Below are positions 9,079 through 19,400 of a DNA stretch of 27,101 nucleotides, in pieces; position 1 is the first letter of the stretch, and every line of letters starts with the position of its first letter. Below the pieces are notes generated by a model. It ran no database searches. It had not been told where the DNA came from and worked only from the letters and a program-made list of their open reading frames with translations. The stretch comes from SZAS-79 sp038319115 (GTDB taxonomy: Bacteria > Pseudomonadota > Gammaproteobacteria > Burkholderiales > SG8-39), in contig JBBQCV010000026.1 of the NCBI GenBank assembly GCA_038319115.1, forward strand, positions 1-27,101, in the 5' to 3' direction. Made by a program: the position numbers and the translations under genes.

Positions 9079-11028
9079 GTGAAAAACCCGTTCAAGGCAC
9101 TGACCGCGCGCCACAAGACCGCAGTGATCGCGACCAGCGTGACCGCCGCGATTCTCGCGATCCTCCTGGTTGCCCGGGCGTGGGGCGCGCTCGTGCCGCT
9201 GGAGCTGATGTCCTACGACCTCGCGGTGCGAACCCGCGCCGGGCACGACGTCGACCCGCGGCTCATGATGGTCTACCGCACCGAGGAGGACCTCCAGAAG
9301 CTGGGCTTTCCCACCACGGACGAGACCCTGGCCCAGCTGCTGGAGAAACTCCTGTCGATGAAGCCGGCCGCTGTCGGGGTCGACATCTACCGGGACTTCC
9401 CCGTCCCACCCGGCGGAGACCGGCTGGACGAAATCCTCTCGCGCCATGACAACGTCGTCTGGGTCGCCAAGTTCGTCGACAAGAGCAACCACACCGTGCC
9501 GCCGCCGAAGGTGCTCCTGGACAAGGCCGGCCAGGTCGGGTTCAACGACCTGCTGGACGATCCCGGAGGGGTCGTACGACGTGGCCTGCTGGTGCTGGAC
9601 AACGGCAAGACCTCTGCCTATTCATTCGGCCTCCAGCTCGCCGCGATTTTCCTCAAGGCGGGCAAGCAGGCCGGGTTGCAGCCGGACCCGGCGAACGAGG
9701 AGGTGCTGCGCCTGGGAAAGACCTCGATCCCGCCTTTCGAAAAGGACGATGGCGGGTACGTCGATGCCGACGCGGCCGGCTACCAGTTCCTGCTCGACTT
9801 CAAGGGGGCGAAGTCGCGGATTCCGAGCATGAGCGTGCAGGAGGCCCTGCGCACCACCGACGCCGCCGCCTTCGCAGGAAAGATCGTCATCGTCGGCACC
9901 TCGGCCAAGAGCCTCAACGACTCTTTCTACACGCCCCTGAGCTTCGGCACCAGCGGCGAGGACCAGCATATGATCGGCGCCGAACTGCATGCGCACATCG
10001 TCAGCCACCTGCTCCGTTTGGCCAGCGGGGACGCGAAGCCGCTGCGTCCCCTCGGCGCCTGGCTCGAGGTGGGATGGATCATCCTGATGGGAATGCTCGG
10101 CGCCACCATCGGCTTCGTCTCGCGTGACCTGCGCCATTTCCTCCTTGCGCTGGCCGCGGCCGCGGCGATCATCGTCACGGTCAGCTACGTCCTGTTCGCC
10201 AACGCCTTGTGGATGCCTGTCGTGGCCCCGCTGCTCGCCTGCGTTGCGTGCCTCACCGCCGCTTCGGCTTTCGCCTCGCAGCACGAAAAGGGGCAACGGG
10301 ACCTCGTGATGCATTTCTTTTCGCAGCACGTCTCGAAGGACGTGGCCGAGGAGATCTGGCGCAGCAGGGAGGCATTTTTGGAGAACAGCCGCCCGCGGCC
10401 CGTGCCCCTCACCGCATCCGTGCTGTTCACCGACCTGCAGGGCTTCACCGAGATCTCGGAGAACATGGTGCCTGCCGAGCTGTTCGAGTGGCTGAACGAA
10501 TACATGCAGGCCATGAGCGACGCGGTGGTCGGCAACAAAGGCGTCGTCAACAAGTACATCGGCGACGCGATCATGGGAGTGTTCGGGGTGCCGATTCCGC
10601 GGCATACCGAAGCCGGGATAGCGACCGACGCGCGCAACGCCGTGGCATGCGCGCTCGAAATGTGGAAAACCCTCGACCGCCTGAACGCGAAATGGGCTGC
10701 CGAAGGTAAGAAGACCGTCCGCATGCGGGTGGGCATCTTTACCGGCCCGCTGGTGGCGGGATGCCTTGGCGGCTCCGATCGGCTGGAATACACCGTAATT
10801 GGTGATACCGTGAATACCGCGAGCAGGCTGGAATCCGCCGGCAAAACAATCGACCTGCCGCAGGCCAGGGAGCGCTCGTGCTGCATTACGATCGGCCATT
10901 CGACGGCGCGGCTGCTGGGAGAATCGGTCAGGGTGATCCCGGTGGGCTCGGTCGAGCTCAAGGGCAAGGCGGAGAAAGTCCGCGCGTATTACGTAGATGG
11001 CGAAACAATCACGGAGGCAGCGACATGA
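9079..11028 (+). CDS. CHASE2-domain class III adenylate cyclase (membrane sensor)
   Basis: A 649-residue inner-membrane protein: N-terminal membrane helix (about 14-36), extracytoplasmic CHASE2 sensor (about 40-320), three transmembrane helices (about 335-410), then a cytoplasmic class III cyclase domain. The catalytic domain keeps both metal-binding aspartates (D452 in FTDLQGF, D496 in KYIGDAIM). The base-selecting pair is K492 and T572, and the transition-state residues are N579 and R583 in VNTASRLE. The Lys/Thr pair is typical of class IIIb adenylate cyclases, so the likely product is cAMP; this is inference from residues. GTG 9079 (MKNPFKAL) is chosen because the membrane helix follows directly and upstream frame sequence is repeat-derived. 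The stop overlaps the DUF928 gene by 4 bp (ATGA). The stimulus sensed is unknown. Confidence 0.9.
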   Translation: MKNPFKALTARHKTAVIATSVTAAILAILLVARAWGALVPLELMSYDLAVRTRAGHDVDPRLMMVYRTEEDLQKLGFPTTDETLAQLLEKLLSMKPAAVGVDIYRDFPVPPGGDRLDEILSRHDNVVWVAKFVDKSNHTVPPPKVLLDKAGQVGFNDLLDDPGGVVRRGLLVLDNGKTSAYSFGLQLAAIFLKAGKQAGLQPDPANEEVLRLGKTSIPPFEKDDGGYVDADAAGYQFLLDFKGAKSRIPSMSVQEALRTTDAAAFAGKIVIVGTSAKSLNDSFYTPLSFGTSGEDQHMIGAELHAHIVSHLLRLASGDAKPLRPLGAWLEVGWIILMGMLGATIGFVSRDLRHFLLALAAAAAIIVTVSYVLFANALWMPVVAPLLACVACLTAASAFASQHEKGQRDLVMHFFSQHVSKDVAEEIWRSREAFLENSRPRPVPLTASVLFTDLQGFTEISENMVPAELFEWLNEYMQAMSDAVVGNKGVVNKYIGDAIMGVFGVPIPRHTEAGIATDARNAVACALEMWKTLDRLNAKWAAEGKKTVRMRVGIFTGPLVAGCLGGSDRLEYTVIGDTVNTASRLESAGKTIDLPQARERSCCITIGHSTARLLGESVRVIPVGSVELKGKAEKVRAYYVDGETITEAAT

Positions 11029-11717
11029 AACGGTCCCAAAGGGCATTTTTGAGCTGGTTTTCGGCCGGCGCTTTCCTGCTTTCGTTCGCAGGCGGCGCCT
11101 CGGCCCAGGCCAACAGCGATACGCCGGTCTACAAGCCGCCGGTCCGCGGGGCGCCTGCCAGCCGGGTAGGCGGAGGCTCGCGCGGGGTCGGCACGGAGCT
11201 TCCGCGGATGTACGCGCTTGCGCCCGTGGACATCGGCTTCACCACCAAGGGAAAGCCCGACCTCTATTGGTTCGCCTCGGATGCCTCCGGTGCCAAAGTG
11301 CTCCTCACGGTCTACACCGACGATCCCGCCAAGCCTTTGCTCGAGCAGCCGCTGCCCGCGGTGTCCACTCCCGGCATCCAGCGCGTGAAACTTTCGGACT
11401 TCGCGCTCGAACTGCAGCCGCGGACCGAATACCACTGGCGCGTGACGATGATCGACGAGGCTCGCCCGGCGCGCGCCGTCGCGAGCGGAACGATCCAGAG
11501 GACCAACGCCTGGCCGAAGCTGCAGGCGCGCCTGCAGAACCAGGGCGCGGACGCGTTCGCCACCGCCAGCGTCTATGCGGAGGAAGGCCTTTGGTACGAC
11601 GCGCTCGAAGCTATCGGCCAGGTGGGCGAAACCCCGCGATCGCGAAAATTCCGCGCGGTGCTGCTCGAGCAGGTCGGGCTCACCGAGGTCAGCCAGTTCG
11701 AGGCCGGCCGCAAGTAG
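11025..11717 (+). CDS. exported DUF928-family protein
   Basis: A 230-residue protein with a clear signal peptide (hydrophobic core AGAFLLSFAGG, cleavage after ASA at about residue 27). The mature part matches the DUF928 pattern: TPVYKPPVRGAPASRVGGGSRG, LALAPVDIGFTTKGKPDLYWF-like strand, then KPLLEQPLP, PGIQRVKL and TEYHWRV, ending in a helical tail. Function is not established. DUF928 genes are often found beside CHASE2 proteins, TpsB transporters, hemagglutinin-type exoproteins and CHAT or caspase-like proteases, as here. The start overlaps the cyclase stop by 4 bp, so the two are co-translated. It is convergent with tpsB, with only 15 bp between stops and no obvious terminator hairpin. It may be a periplasmic partner of the cyclase or of the secretion system; unproven. 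Confidence 0.85.
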   Translation: MKRSQRAFLSWFSAGAFLLSFAGGASAQANSDTPVYKPPVRGAPASRVGGGSRGVGTELPRMYALAPVDIGFTTKGKPDLYWFASDASGAKVLLTVYTDDPAKPLLEQPLPAVSTPGIQRVKLSDFALELQPRTEYHWRVTMIDEARPARAVASGTIQRTNAWPKLQARLQNQGADAFATASVYAEEGLWYDALEAIGQVGETPRSRKFRAVLLEQVGLTEVSQFEAGRK

Positions 11718-11732
11718 GCCGACGGGAGCGGG

Positions 11733-13493
11733 CTAGAAACTCCAGCTCAGCGAGACCCATGCCCGCGTTGCGTCGCGGGTATTCTCGCTGTTGCGCCCGT
11801 TGACGTCGCGCCCCGGGTTGGTGCCGAAAGGCGTGGCCAGGATGACGCGCGCGACAGTGCGCGGATTCGGCACCCAGGTCAGGCCTATCCCTCCGCCGCT
11901 CAGCGAATAGGTGTTGCGGATGCCCGGGTTGCCGGCCTGCCAGCCGGCCCACGGATTCTTGTGCAGCTGGATGTGCCCGTAGTCGATGAACAGGCTCCCC
12001 ATCCATTGCGGAACGATCTCGCGCTGGACTTCAGCGTTGAGGATCAGGCCCCCGTCTCCCACCGCTTCGCCGGCCGGATAGGCGCGGACACCGTTCATGC
12101 CGCCGAGGATCAGCTTCTCGGACGAGTCCAGGTTTTTGGAAGCGTATTGCCCCCGGGCGGCAGCAAGCAGCGTCCAGTTCTCGCTGAGCTTCTGCACCCT
12201 GGCGAAATTGAACTGCGACTTCTCGTACCGGCCGCCGGTGCCCGCAGTCGCAATGTCCCCCGCCCTGTCGGGCGACGTGGACAGGTCTACCCCGCCCGAG
12301 GTCACCTGCGCCGACCAGCTGCTGCGCGCAGCCATGCCCCACCACTTGTCCTGCCAGTCGCCATAGAGGATCGGAGTCCATGAATCCAGCCGATGGTCGC
12401 TGCTGAGCGCCCCCAGCGTGCGACCGACGATTCGACGGTCGCCGTAGACCAGCGACACGGAAACGTTCTTCGAGAGCGAGCGCACCAGCGGATACGTGGC
12501 GAACAAGTTCCCCGAGCGCGCCCAGCCCTGCTGGTTCAGCGCCTCGAATTCGCAGCACAGCTTGTAGTCATTGAGCGAGTAGGCCGCGCCGAGCGACAGC
12601 CCGTCGCGCCCGACCGGCATCGTATACGCCACGCGCGCGAAGTTGCTGTGCGCAGTAACCGAAGCACGCGCGGAGAGCAGGTCGCCGGCGCCCAAGGGAC
12701 TGTTGAGCCTTACGTCGGCGTCCGCGCGCGCTCGCCCGGTAAACTTGTTGCCCGAATTGTCCGCCGAAAGAAAACCCTGCACGAACGGCTCGGCCTGGGC
12801 GCTCAGCACCAGCGTGGTGCTGCCCGGCTCGGTGCCGGGCACGAGGATCGCCCTCGCACGCACGCCGGCAAGATCGTTCACGAGGAGCAGGTCGTGCTCC
12901 ATCCGCGATCGGCTGAGCAGGCCGCCGGCTTCGCCGCTTTCGGGCGGGAAATAGCGCTTGATCGTCTCGTCGCCGATGCGCAACCCCTCGCCGCGCTGAA
13001 CCTTGATCGAGCTGATACGGCTTTCGACGACGCGCAGCTCGACGATGCCGTCCTTCACGTCCTGCGTCGGTACGTAGACCCGCACGAAGAATCCCAGCCC
13101 CGTGAGGTAGTCCTGGACAACCGTGGCCGCCTCGTGCAGCTGGGTCAGCGTTGCCTCGCGATTCCGGTACGGCTCGAGCAGGGGCTGCACGGCCGACTCG
13201 CTCACTACGCTCAGCCCCGTGAGCCGGTAGGCCTTGACCGGCACACGCCGCGTCGCCGATGTGGTCGACGGGGTTTGTGCCGGCCGCCTGTCCGCCGGGC
13301 TGAAATCACCGCCGTCGCGCTTGTCTTCGACTTCCGGGGGATTTGCGCCCGGCAGGCGCGGCACCGTTTCGGGACGTTGTTGTTGCTGGAATATCTGCCC
13401 GGGTGTCGGCGGGTCCGCCGCATGCGCGCCATGGGCGACAAGCAGGGCCAGTGCCAGGGAAGGGGCGAGCGGGCGCAGGAGCGCGCTCTTCAT
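11733..13493 (-). CDS. TpsB/FhaC-type outer-membrane transporter (two-partner secretion)
   Basis: A 586-residue Omp85-superfamily protein exporting a TpsA exoprotein across the outer membrane. Signal peptide MKSALLRPLAPSLALALLVA..AHA (cleavage near 25). A TpsB-type N-terminal helix rich in Gln (PGQIFQQQQRPE) and a linker rich in Pro/Thr follow. POTRA 1 spans about 84-157 (YRLTGLSVVSE..VQPLLEPY) and POTRA 2 about 158-235. The 16-strand barrel runs to a terminal Phe (SLSWSF), the usual assembly signal. The lid-loop motif is VRAY (R470) in place of the usual VRGY; the key Arg is kept. ATG 13493 overlaps the tpsA stop by 4 bp (ATGA), so the pair is translationally coupled. The gene order exoprotein-then-transporter and the strict adjacency make the neighbouring TpsA the obvious substrate. 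Confidence 0.93.
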   Translation of the reverse strand: MKSALLRPLAPSLALALLVAHGAHAADPPTPGQIFQQQQRPETVPRLPGANPPEVEDKRDGGDFSPADRRPAQTPSTTSATRRVPVKAYRLTGLSVVSESAVQPLLEPYRNREATLTQLHEAATVVQDYLTGLGFFVRVYVPTQDVKDGIVELRVVESRISSIKVQRGEGLRIGDETIKRYFPPESGEAGGLLSRSRMEHDLLLVNDLAGVRARAILVPGTEPGSTTLVLSAQAEPFVQGFLSADNSGNKFTGRARADADVRLNSPLGAGDLLSARASVTAHSNFARVAYTMPVGRDGLSLGAAYSLNDYKLCCEFEALNQQGWARSGNLFATYPLVRSLSKNVSVSLVYGDRRIVGRTLGALSSDHRLDSWTPILYGDWQDKWWGMAARSSWSAQVTSGGVDLSTSPDRAGDIATAGTGGRYEKSQFNFARVQKLSENWTLLAAARGQYASKNLDSSEKLILGGMNGVRAYPAGEAVGDGGLILNAEVQREIVPQWMGSLFIDYGHIQLHKNPWAGWQAGNPGIRNTYSLSGGGIGLTWVPNPRTVARVILATPFGTNPGRDVNGRNSENTRDATRAWVSLSWSF

Positions 13494-16400
13494 TTCTTCT
13501 CGATCAGGTACTCGCCTCCCGCGGCGTGGCCGGCCGACACCACCGCCCCGTACTGCGGATCCTGCGGGTACTCTTTCGCTACCGCAGTGCGCACCTTCTC
13601 GTGGATATCGCCTCCTACCAGGTCCCCATCGATGGCGTTCAGGTTGCGCAGCAGGTGGAAGGCGAACAGCGAGTGGTTGTCGTGCCCGCCGTCGGACACC
13701 GGCTCGTTGCCCCCGGAAGACATGACCAGCACGGAGCGCTTGCGCAGGATTTCCTTGCGATCGAATACCGTGCTCTCGCTGGACTGCACCTTCAACTCCT
13801 GGGCGAGTGTCCCGGAGTAGCAGCTGTCGGAGATCAGCATTACCTGCCTCGAGGCCATGTTCGCCAGGAATTTCGAGATCGCACCGTTGGAGATCCACGT
13901 CGAAGCGTCGTTGTTGTTCGCGTCGACGGGAATCCAGTAGCCGCCCCCACCCTTCTCCGCCTGGTAGCCGTGGCCTGCGTAATAGACGAAAACGCTGTCG
14001 TCCGCGTCTACTTCGGTGACAAGGTTATTGAGCTCGTTGACGATGTCCTGCCTGCTCGCGTTGCGGACGACGCGGACTTCGTAACCGAGGCGATCCTTCA
14101 ATACTTTGGCGATGTCCTCGACGTCGTGGATCGGCGTCTGCAGCGCGGGAATCGGCGCCAGGTAGCGGTCGTTGCCGAACAGCACCGCCAGCCTGCGCTT
14201 GATCACAGGCTCCGCGTCGCCTGCGATCAGCGCGGACTTCTTCGCCTTGCCCTCCTTCACGCACGTACCCTGCGCCGCGCCCGAGCAGTCGGGAACATCG
14301 GCCAGCGCGGAATCCTTGGCCAGCTGCGTCAGGGCCTGCGAGAACATCTGCGTGCGTGCCTGCTGGATCTGCTGGTCGATCTGGCGGATGGTTTCCTTGC
14401 TTGCCCCGCTGCCGGCGGTCAAGCGGGTCGTGCCGCCGTCCGAAGCGGCCCCCGCAGTGAGCGGTGCAATCGAGCCTCCGCCAAAGGCAGCCGCAGCCGC
14501 AACTTCCCTCGACGATGGGCTTGTGGACGAAGACGTAGTCGAGGCCGAGGAGAACGGCGAGGTCGCGGTAGTCCCGGATGAGATCGTGGCCACCGCAAGT
14601 GCCGACTGGGTCGACTGGGTCGACTGGGCCGACGACGTAACGGAGTTGCCTTGCGAGTCGGACGCCAATCCCGTGAAAGTCAGGCTCACACCGGAGGCCA
14701 CCGTGCCGCCGAAGGTCCTGGTGCCGCTGTTGTTGACGAGGAGGCTCTTCGTGCCGTTCACGTCGCCCTGGAACGTGACGTTCCCGGCCCCGGCGTTGAC
14801 CGCCAGGCCGTTGCCCAGCGTCGTGGTCCCCGTGACCGTGAAATTGCCGCCGTTCGTCGTTTCAGTGCTGTTGAACGTCACGTTGCCGTTCCACACCTGG
14901 TTGCCGGTGTTCGTCGTGTCGTGCGCGATGATCGTCGGCGCATTTACCGTGAAAGCACCACCGAGGACCTGGTTGGTGAAGGTGATGGTGTTGACGTCGA
15001 TCACTGTCACCGGGTTGCCCGACCCGCTGTTGGACAGCGTGACCACGCCCTGGAAGTCGTTGGCCGCGGTCAGCGTGATCGGCGCGGCGCCCGCAGAGAT
15101 GCCCGTCGTCCCGCCGACCGTCAACGGGCCGGTCTCGGTCACGGCCCCGTTGCTGGTTGCCACCAGCGCACCGGAGATCGCGCCCTGGCCCAGATTCAGC
15201 GCCCCGGCCGAGGTGGCATTCAGCGATGCGATCGCCAAAGTGTTGAGCGCCGTGGCACCCGAGGTCGAGGTCGTCGTCAGGGCGCTGGCGGTGATCCTGC
15301 TCTTGCCGTTCGTCCCTTCGCTGATCGAAGCGCCCTTCAGCGTGACATTGCCGAGGGTGCGAATCTCCGTGCCTGCGGTCGAACTGTCATTCAACGCGAT
15401 CGCCCCGCCTGCGGTGATCGAAATGTTGCCAGCGGCGATGCTGGACGCCGGAGTCCCGATCCTGACCCCGACAGCCGAGCCCGGATTCAGCGTCACGTTG
15501 CCGCCTGCGGTGATCGTCATATCGGTCGCCTGGCCCCCGGTAAACCCGCTACCAATACTCGATCCTGAAACGCTACCTCCGGTCATCGTGAGATCGCCAT
15601 CGACCGTCAGGGCGAGGTTTGTCGACGTAGCGGAAGTACCGCCCCGTCCGCCAAGGCCGGCGCCGCCGCCCGAGTCTGAACCGTTGATCGAGCCGCCCCC
15701 TGTCAGGGAAAGATTGCCTCGCACCGTGATGTTCTGGGACGGCCCTTGGATGAACGCGGAGTTTTCGTTTCCGCCTGCACCCGCAACGAGGGTTACATTG
15801 CCGGCGGTGATCGTTTGGAGGCCCGTGTCGGTATATATCCCGGCATTGTTGTCGTAGCCCGCGGCTCCGCCCCTGAGGGAGATCGTACCGGCGGTGATGG
15901 ACTGTGCGGCCTTCGCAAAGATCTGCGCAAAGTTGCCCTCGTCATCAATGCCGCCACTGGCCCCGCCCGTCAATGTAATGGTCGGAGACCCTGTGATCGT
16001 TTGTGATCCATTTTGTGAAGTGATCATGGCGAACGCACGACTCCCGGCCGTTCCGCCGGTGAGGATGATGGAACCGCCGGAAGTGAAATTGATGGACTGC
16101 GAAGTTCCATCCGATTCGAGGATTGCCCGGCTTCCGTGACCGGAACCGCCGACGCCCGACAATCCCGAGGATCCGCCTGTAATGACGATCGACCCGCCGT
16201 TATTGACGGTGATTGCCTGGGAAGATGTCAGGCCAGTCTGCAGCAGCAGGGCGGCGTTGTCGGTGTTGCCAATACCGCCGCCCCCGCCTGTGAGGGTGAT
16301 TCCGCCGGCGCCTACTGTGACTGTCTGATTCCCCGCGCTCGAAATCAACCCCCGGTTCCCAAAGTTCAGGCTCCCGCCGCTCGGCCCCCCCTTGATCGTG

Positions 16401-19400
16401 ATCCCTGACGAGGCAGTGATCGTCTGGTTACCGACGCTGGTCAGGGCCGCCCCGTTTCCGCTCCCAACCGATCCCGCAAAAATGCTGACGGTACTTGCAT
16501 TCACTGTCTGTGAGCCTGAAGCAGAGGCAAACGCGTTCGTCCCCGTGCCGCCCTGGATCAGCAGGTCGTTGCCTGCGGTCAGGTTCATGTTGCCCGCCAG
16601 TACAGAGTTCGACGAGCCGCTCGAGGCCACGATCCGGATGTCGCCACCTGCAGACAGGCTGAGCGTGTTTGATCCCGCGTTCAGCCCACTGTTGATCGTT
16701 ATCGACCCGGAAGTAGAAGCGATGTTCGTCGACGTCCCGTTCACGAAAACGGAATCGCTATAGGTCTGAGCGCCGGATGTGGTCACCGAACCGCCGTTGA
16801 AGGTAGTCGAGCCGAAGGGGTTCGTCGTAAGGCTGGCGAGCGCCGTTGTGTTGCCCACTGCCCCGCTGAAGGTCGTAGCTCCGGAAGTGGTTACGCTGAG
16901 CGCCTGCGCGCCATTCACGGTACCGCCGAACGTCACGCTGCCCGCGCCTGTCGATGACACCGTGGTGGCGGCACCCAACGTCACGTTGTCGTTATATGTC
17001 TGGGCCCCGGTAGTAACTATCGCCCCGCCGTTGATCGCCGTCGTGCCGCCCGCGTTGGTTGTTAAGCTGGTGAGCGCAGTCACCGCACCCACTGCCCCAC
17101 TGAAGGTCGTCGCACCCGAAGTGTTAACGGCCAATGACTGCGCCCCATTTACGATCGAGCCCAGAGTGATGCTGTTGCCTCCCGAACTAAGCGTCGTGGC
17201 CGCACCCAGAGTGACGGCGTCGCCGTAGAGTTGCGCTCCCGTGGTTGCGACAAATCCGCCGTTGATGGCCGTCGAGCCTCCGGCGTTCGTCGTCAGGCTC
17301 GCAAGCGCCGTCGAGCCCCCTACCGCGAAGTCGAAGTTCACCGTACCGCTGTCGTTCACCGTGAGCGCGCCCGGTCCGTTCACGGTGCCCTGGAAAGTCG
17401 TGCCCACTCCCGTGAGGGTGGTGGCGGCACCGAGCGTCACCGAATCCAGGTAGGTCTGCGCCCCTGTGGTCGTTACTGACCCGCCATTGATTGCCGTGGT
17501 GCCGCCGAAATTCGTGGTGAGGCTCGTGAGCGCAGTCGTGTTGCCCACTGCGCCCGCGAACGTCGTCGTACCCGTCGTATTGACCGCCAGCGTCTGCGCG
17601 CCATTCACCGTCGAGCCCAGCGTAATGTTGTTGCCGCCGGAACTAAGCGTTGTCGCGGCACCCAGAGTGACGGCGTCGCCGTAGAGTTGCGCCCCCGTGC
17701 TGGCGATAAAACCGCCGTTGATCGCCGTCGATCCGGGGGCGTCCGTGGTCAGGCTGGCAAGCGGCGTCGTGCTGCCCACAGACCCGTTGAAGGCCGTAAT
17801 GCCCGAGGTGTTCACCGTAAGCGCGAAGGCGCCATTTACGGTTCCGCCGAGGGTGATATTGCCCCCGCCCGTCGAGGCTAAAGTAGTTGCGGCCCCCAGC
17901 GATACGTTGTCGCCGTAGGTCTGAGCGCCGGTCGTGGTCACCGACGATCCGTTGATCGCCGTCGTGCCGCCGGCATCCGTCGTCAGGCTGGTGAGCGCCG
18001 TCGTACCACCTACCGCGCTGGCAAAGGTTGTCGTTCCCGTGCTATTGGCGGTCAGTGAAAACGCGCCGTTCAGTAGTCCCGAAAAGAGAATCCCGCCGTT
18101 CCCGGTGACTGTCGAACTGGCGGTAAGGACCGTGGGATCCGAAAACGACACGAGGCCGCCGATGGCATCTATCGCCGCGCCCACCGAAATCGGGAGGGTG
18201 CTCGCGTTGTTTGTGAGGGTGATCGCTGCCCCTCCGGAATTAAGTGCTGCGCTCAGCGTTACCGTGCCACTGGCGGTCTGCGTGCCGCCCGCATTGCGTG
18301 CGTTGAGCGTAATCGCCCCGTTGTTCGTAGTGATGCTCGCATTGACGTCGATATTGTTGCCGGCCTTGGCATCCAGGCCCGCGCCAAGCGTCGTAAGGTT
18401 GATTGCATTGTTGACCGTGATGTCGTTCGTCGCCTGCAGGTTCACGTTCCCGCCCACCGCGTCAAGCACCCCAGGGTCAATGGTCTGCGTCCCCCCCGAG
18501 GCTGCAAACGTGCTTACGTCCGTATAGACAGCCCCCCCCCCGGCTGCGACGATGATATCCGTCGGATCCAGCAGCAGGCTTCCGACGCTTCCACCGGGCG
18601 CCTTCATGTCGATTGACCGCGGCGCGAAATCAAGCGCGTGCTTGCCCGAAATTTCCGCGAACCCGCCGTTGCCGGACACCGTCCCGCCTTTCGCCTCCAG
18701 AGTGCCCGCAAACACGGTGTAATCGTCCGACCACACGATGACTTTGCCGCCGTTGCCGGTCGCCCCGGCGTTCGCCCGGATCGAAGCGTTCGGCCCGATG
18801 AATGTCATTGAAGCATTCTGCTCCGGCCCCCTGCCCTGGAAATTGCCGCCCAGCAGCACCACACCGCCGCCCGCTTCACCCGAAGCATCCGCGCTGCCCG
18901 CGCCGAATAACCCGACCTTGTCGCCGAGCATCCTGATCTCGCCGCCTTTGGCCTGGCTGCCCCGCGCGCTGAGCGTGCCGGAGTTGATGGCCGTGTTGCC
19001 CGCCACGAAGCTGATCTGACCGCCGCTCGCGCCGTCCGCAATCACGGCGCCACTGTTGGCCACGTCCCCCGCCTCCAGCCGGATCACCCCGTCGCGCTCG
19101 GTCACGCGCGCGGCATGGATCTCACCGCTATTGTTGATCACGCCGCCCGCCACCTGCCCAGCGGCGCGGGCGCTCATGTACACCGCCCCGCCGTCGGCCT
19201 GCACCAGGCCGCGATTTTCGACCAGCGCGTCCACTGCCGACTGCTCCACCTGCATCGCCACCAGGCCGGTCGCGCCGATATCGAGCGTCACGGCATTGCC
19301 CGCTCCGATCGCCACCGTGCCGAGCTGCGCGGCGATCACGCCTTCGTTGCGCACCTGCGGGGCGAGCAGCGCTATGTAGCCGCCCGCGGCCGCGCTCAGC

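Noticed and set aside
11718..11732. Bidirectional terminator between the convergent DUF928 and tpsB genes
   Set aside because: Only 15 bp, with no stable hairpin plus T-run visible in the gap.
12393..13820. Plus-strand open frame of 475 codons opposite tpsB
   Set aside because: Antisense shadow of a GC-rich gene; Arg/Gly/His-rich with no domain, while the minus-strand frame has signal peptide, POTRA and barrel features.
14172..15857. Plus-strand open frame of 561 codons opposite tpsA
   Set aside because: Low-complexity Val/Pro/Ala-rich translation that mirrors the repetitive beta-helix codons; no independent start signal.
16765..18035. CRISPR-like array
   Set aside because: The period of about 230 bp is coding, in frame and imperfect; there are no short identical repeats with unique spacers and no cas genes.
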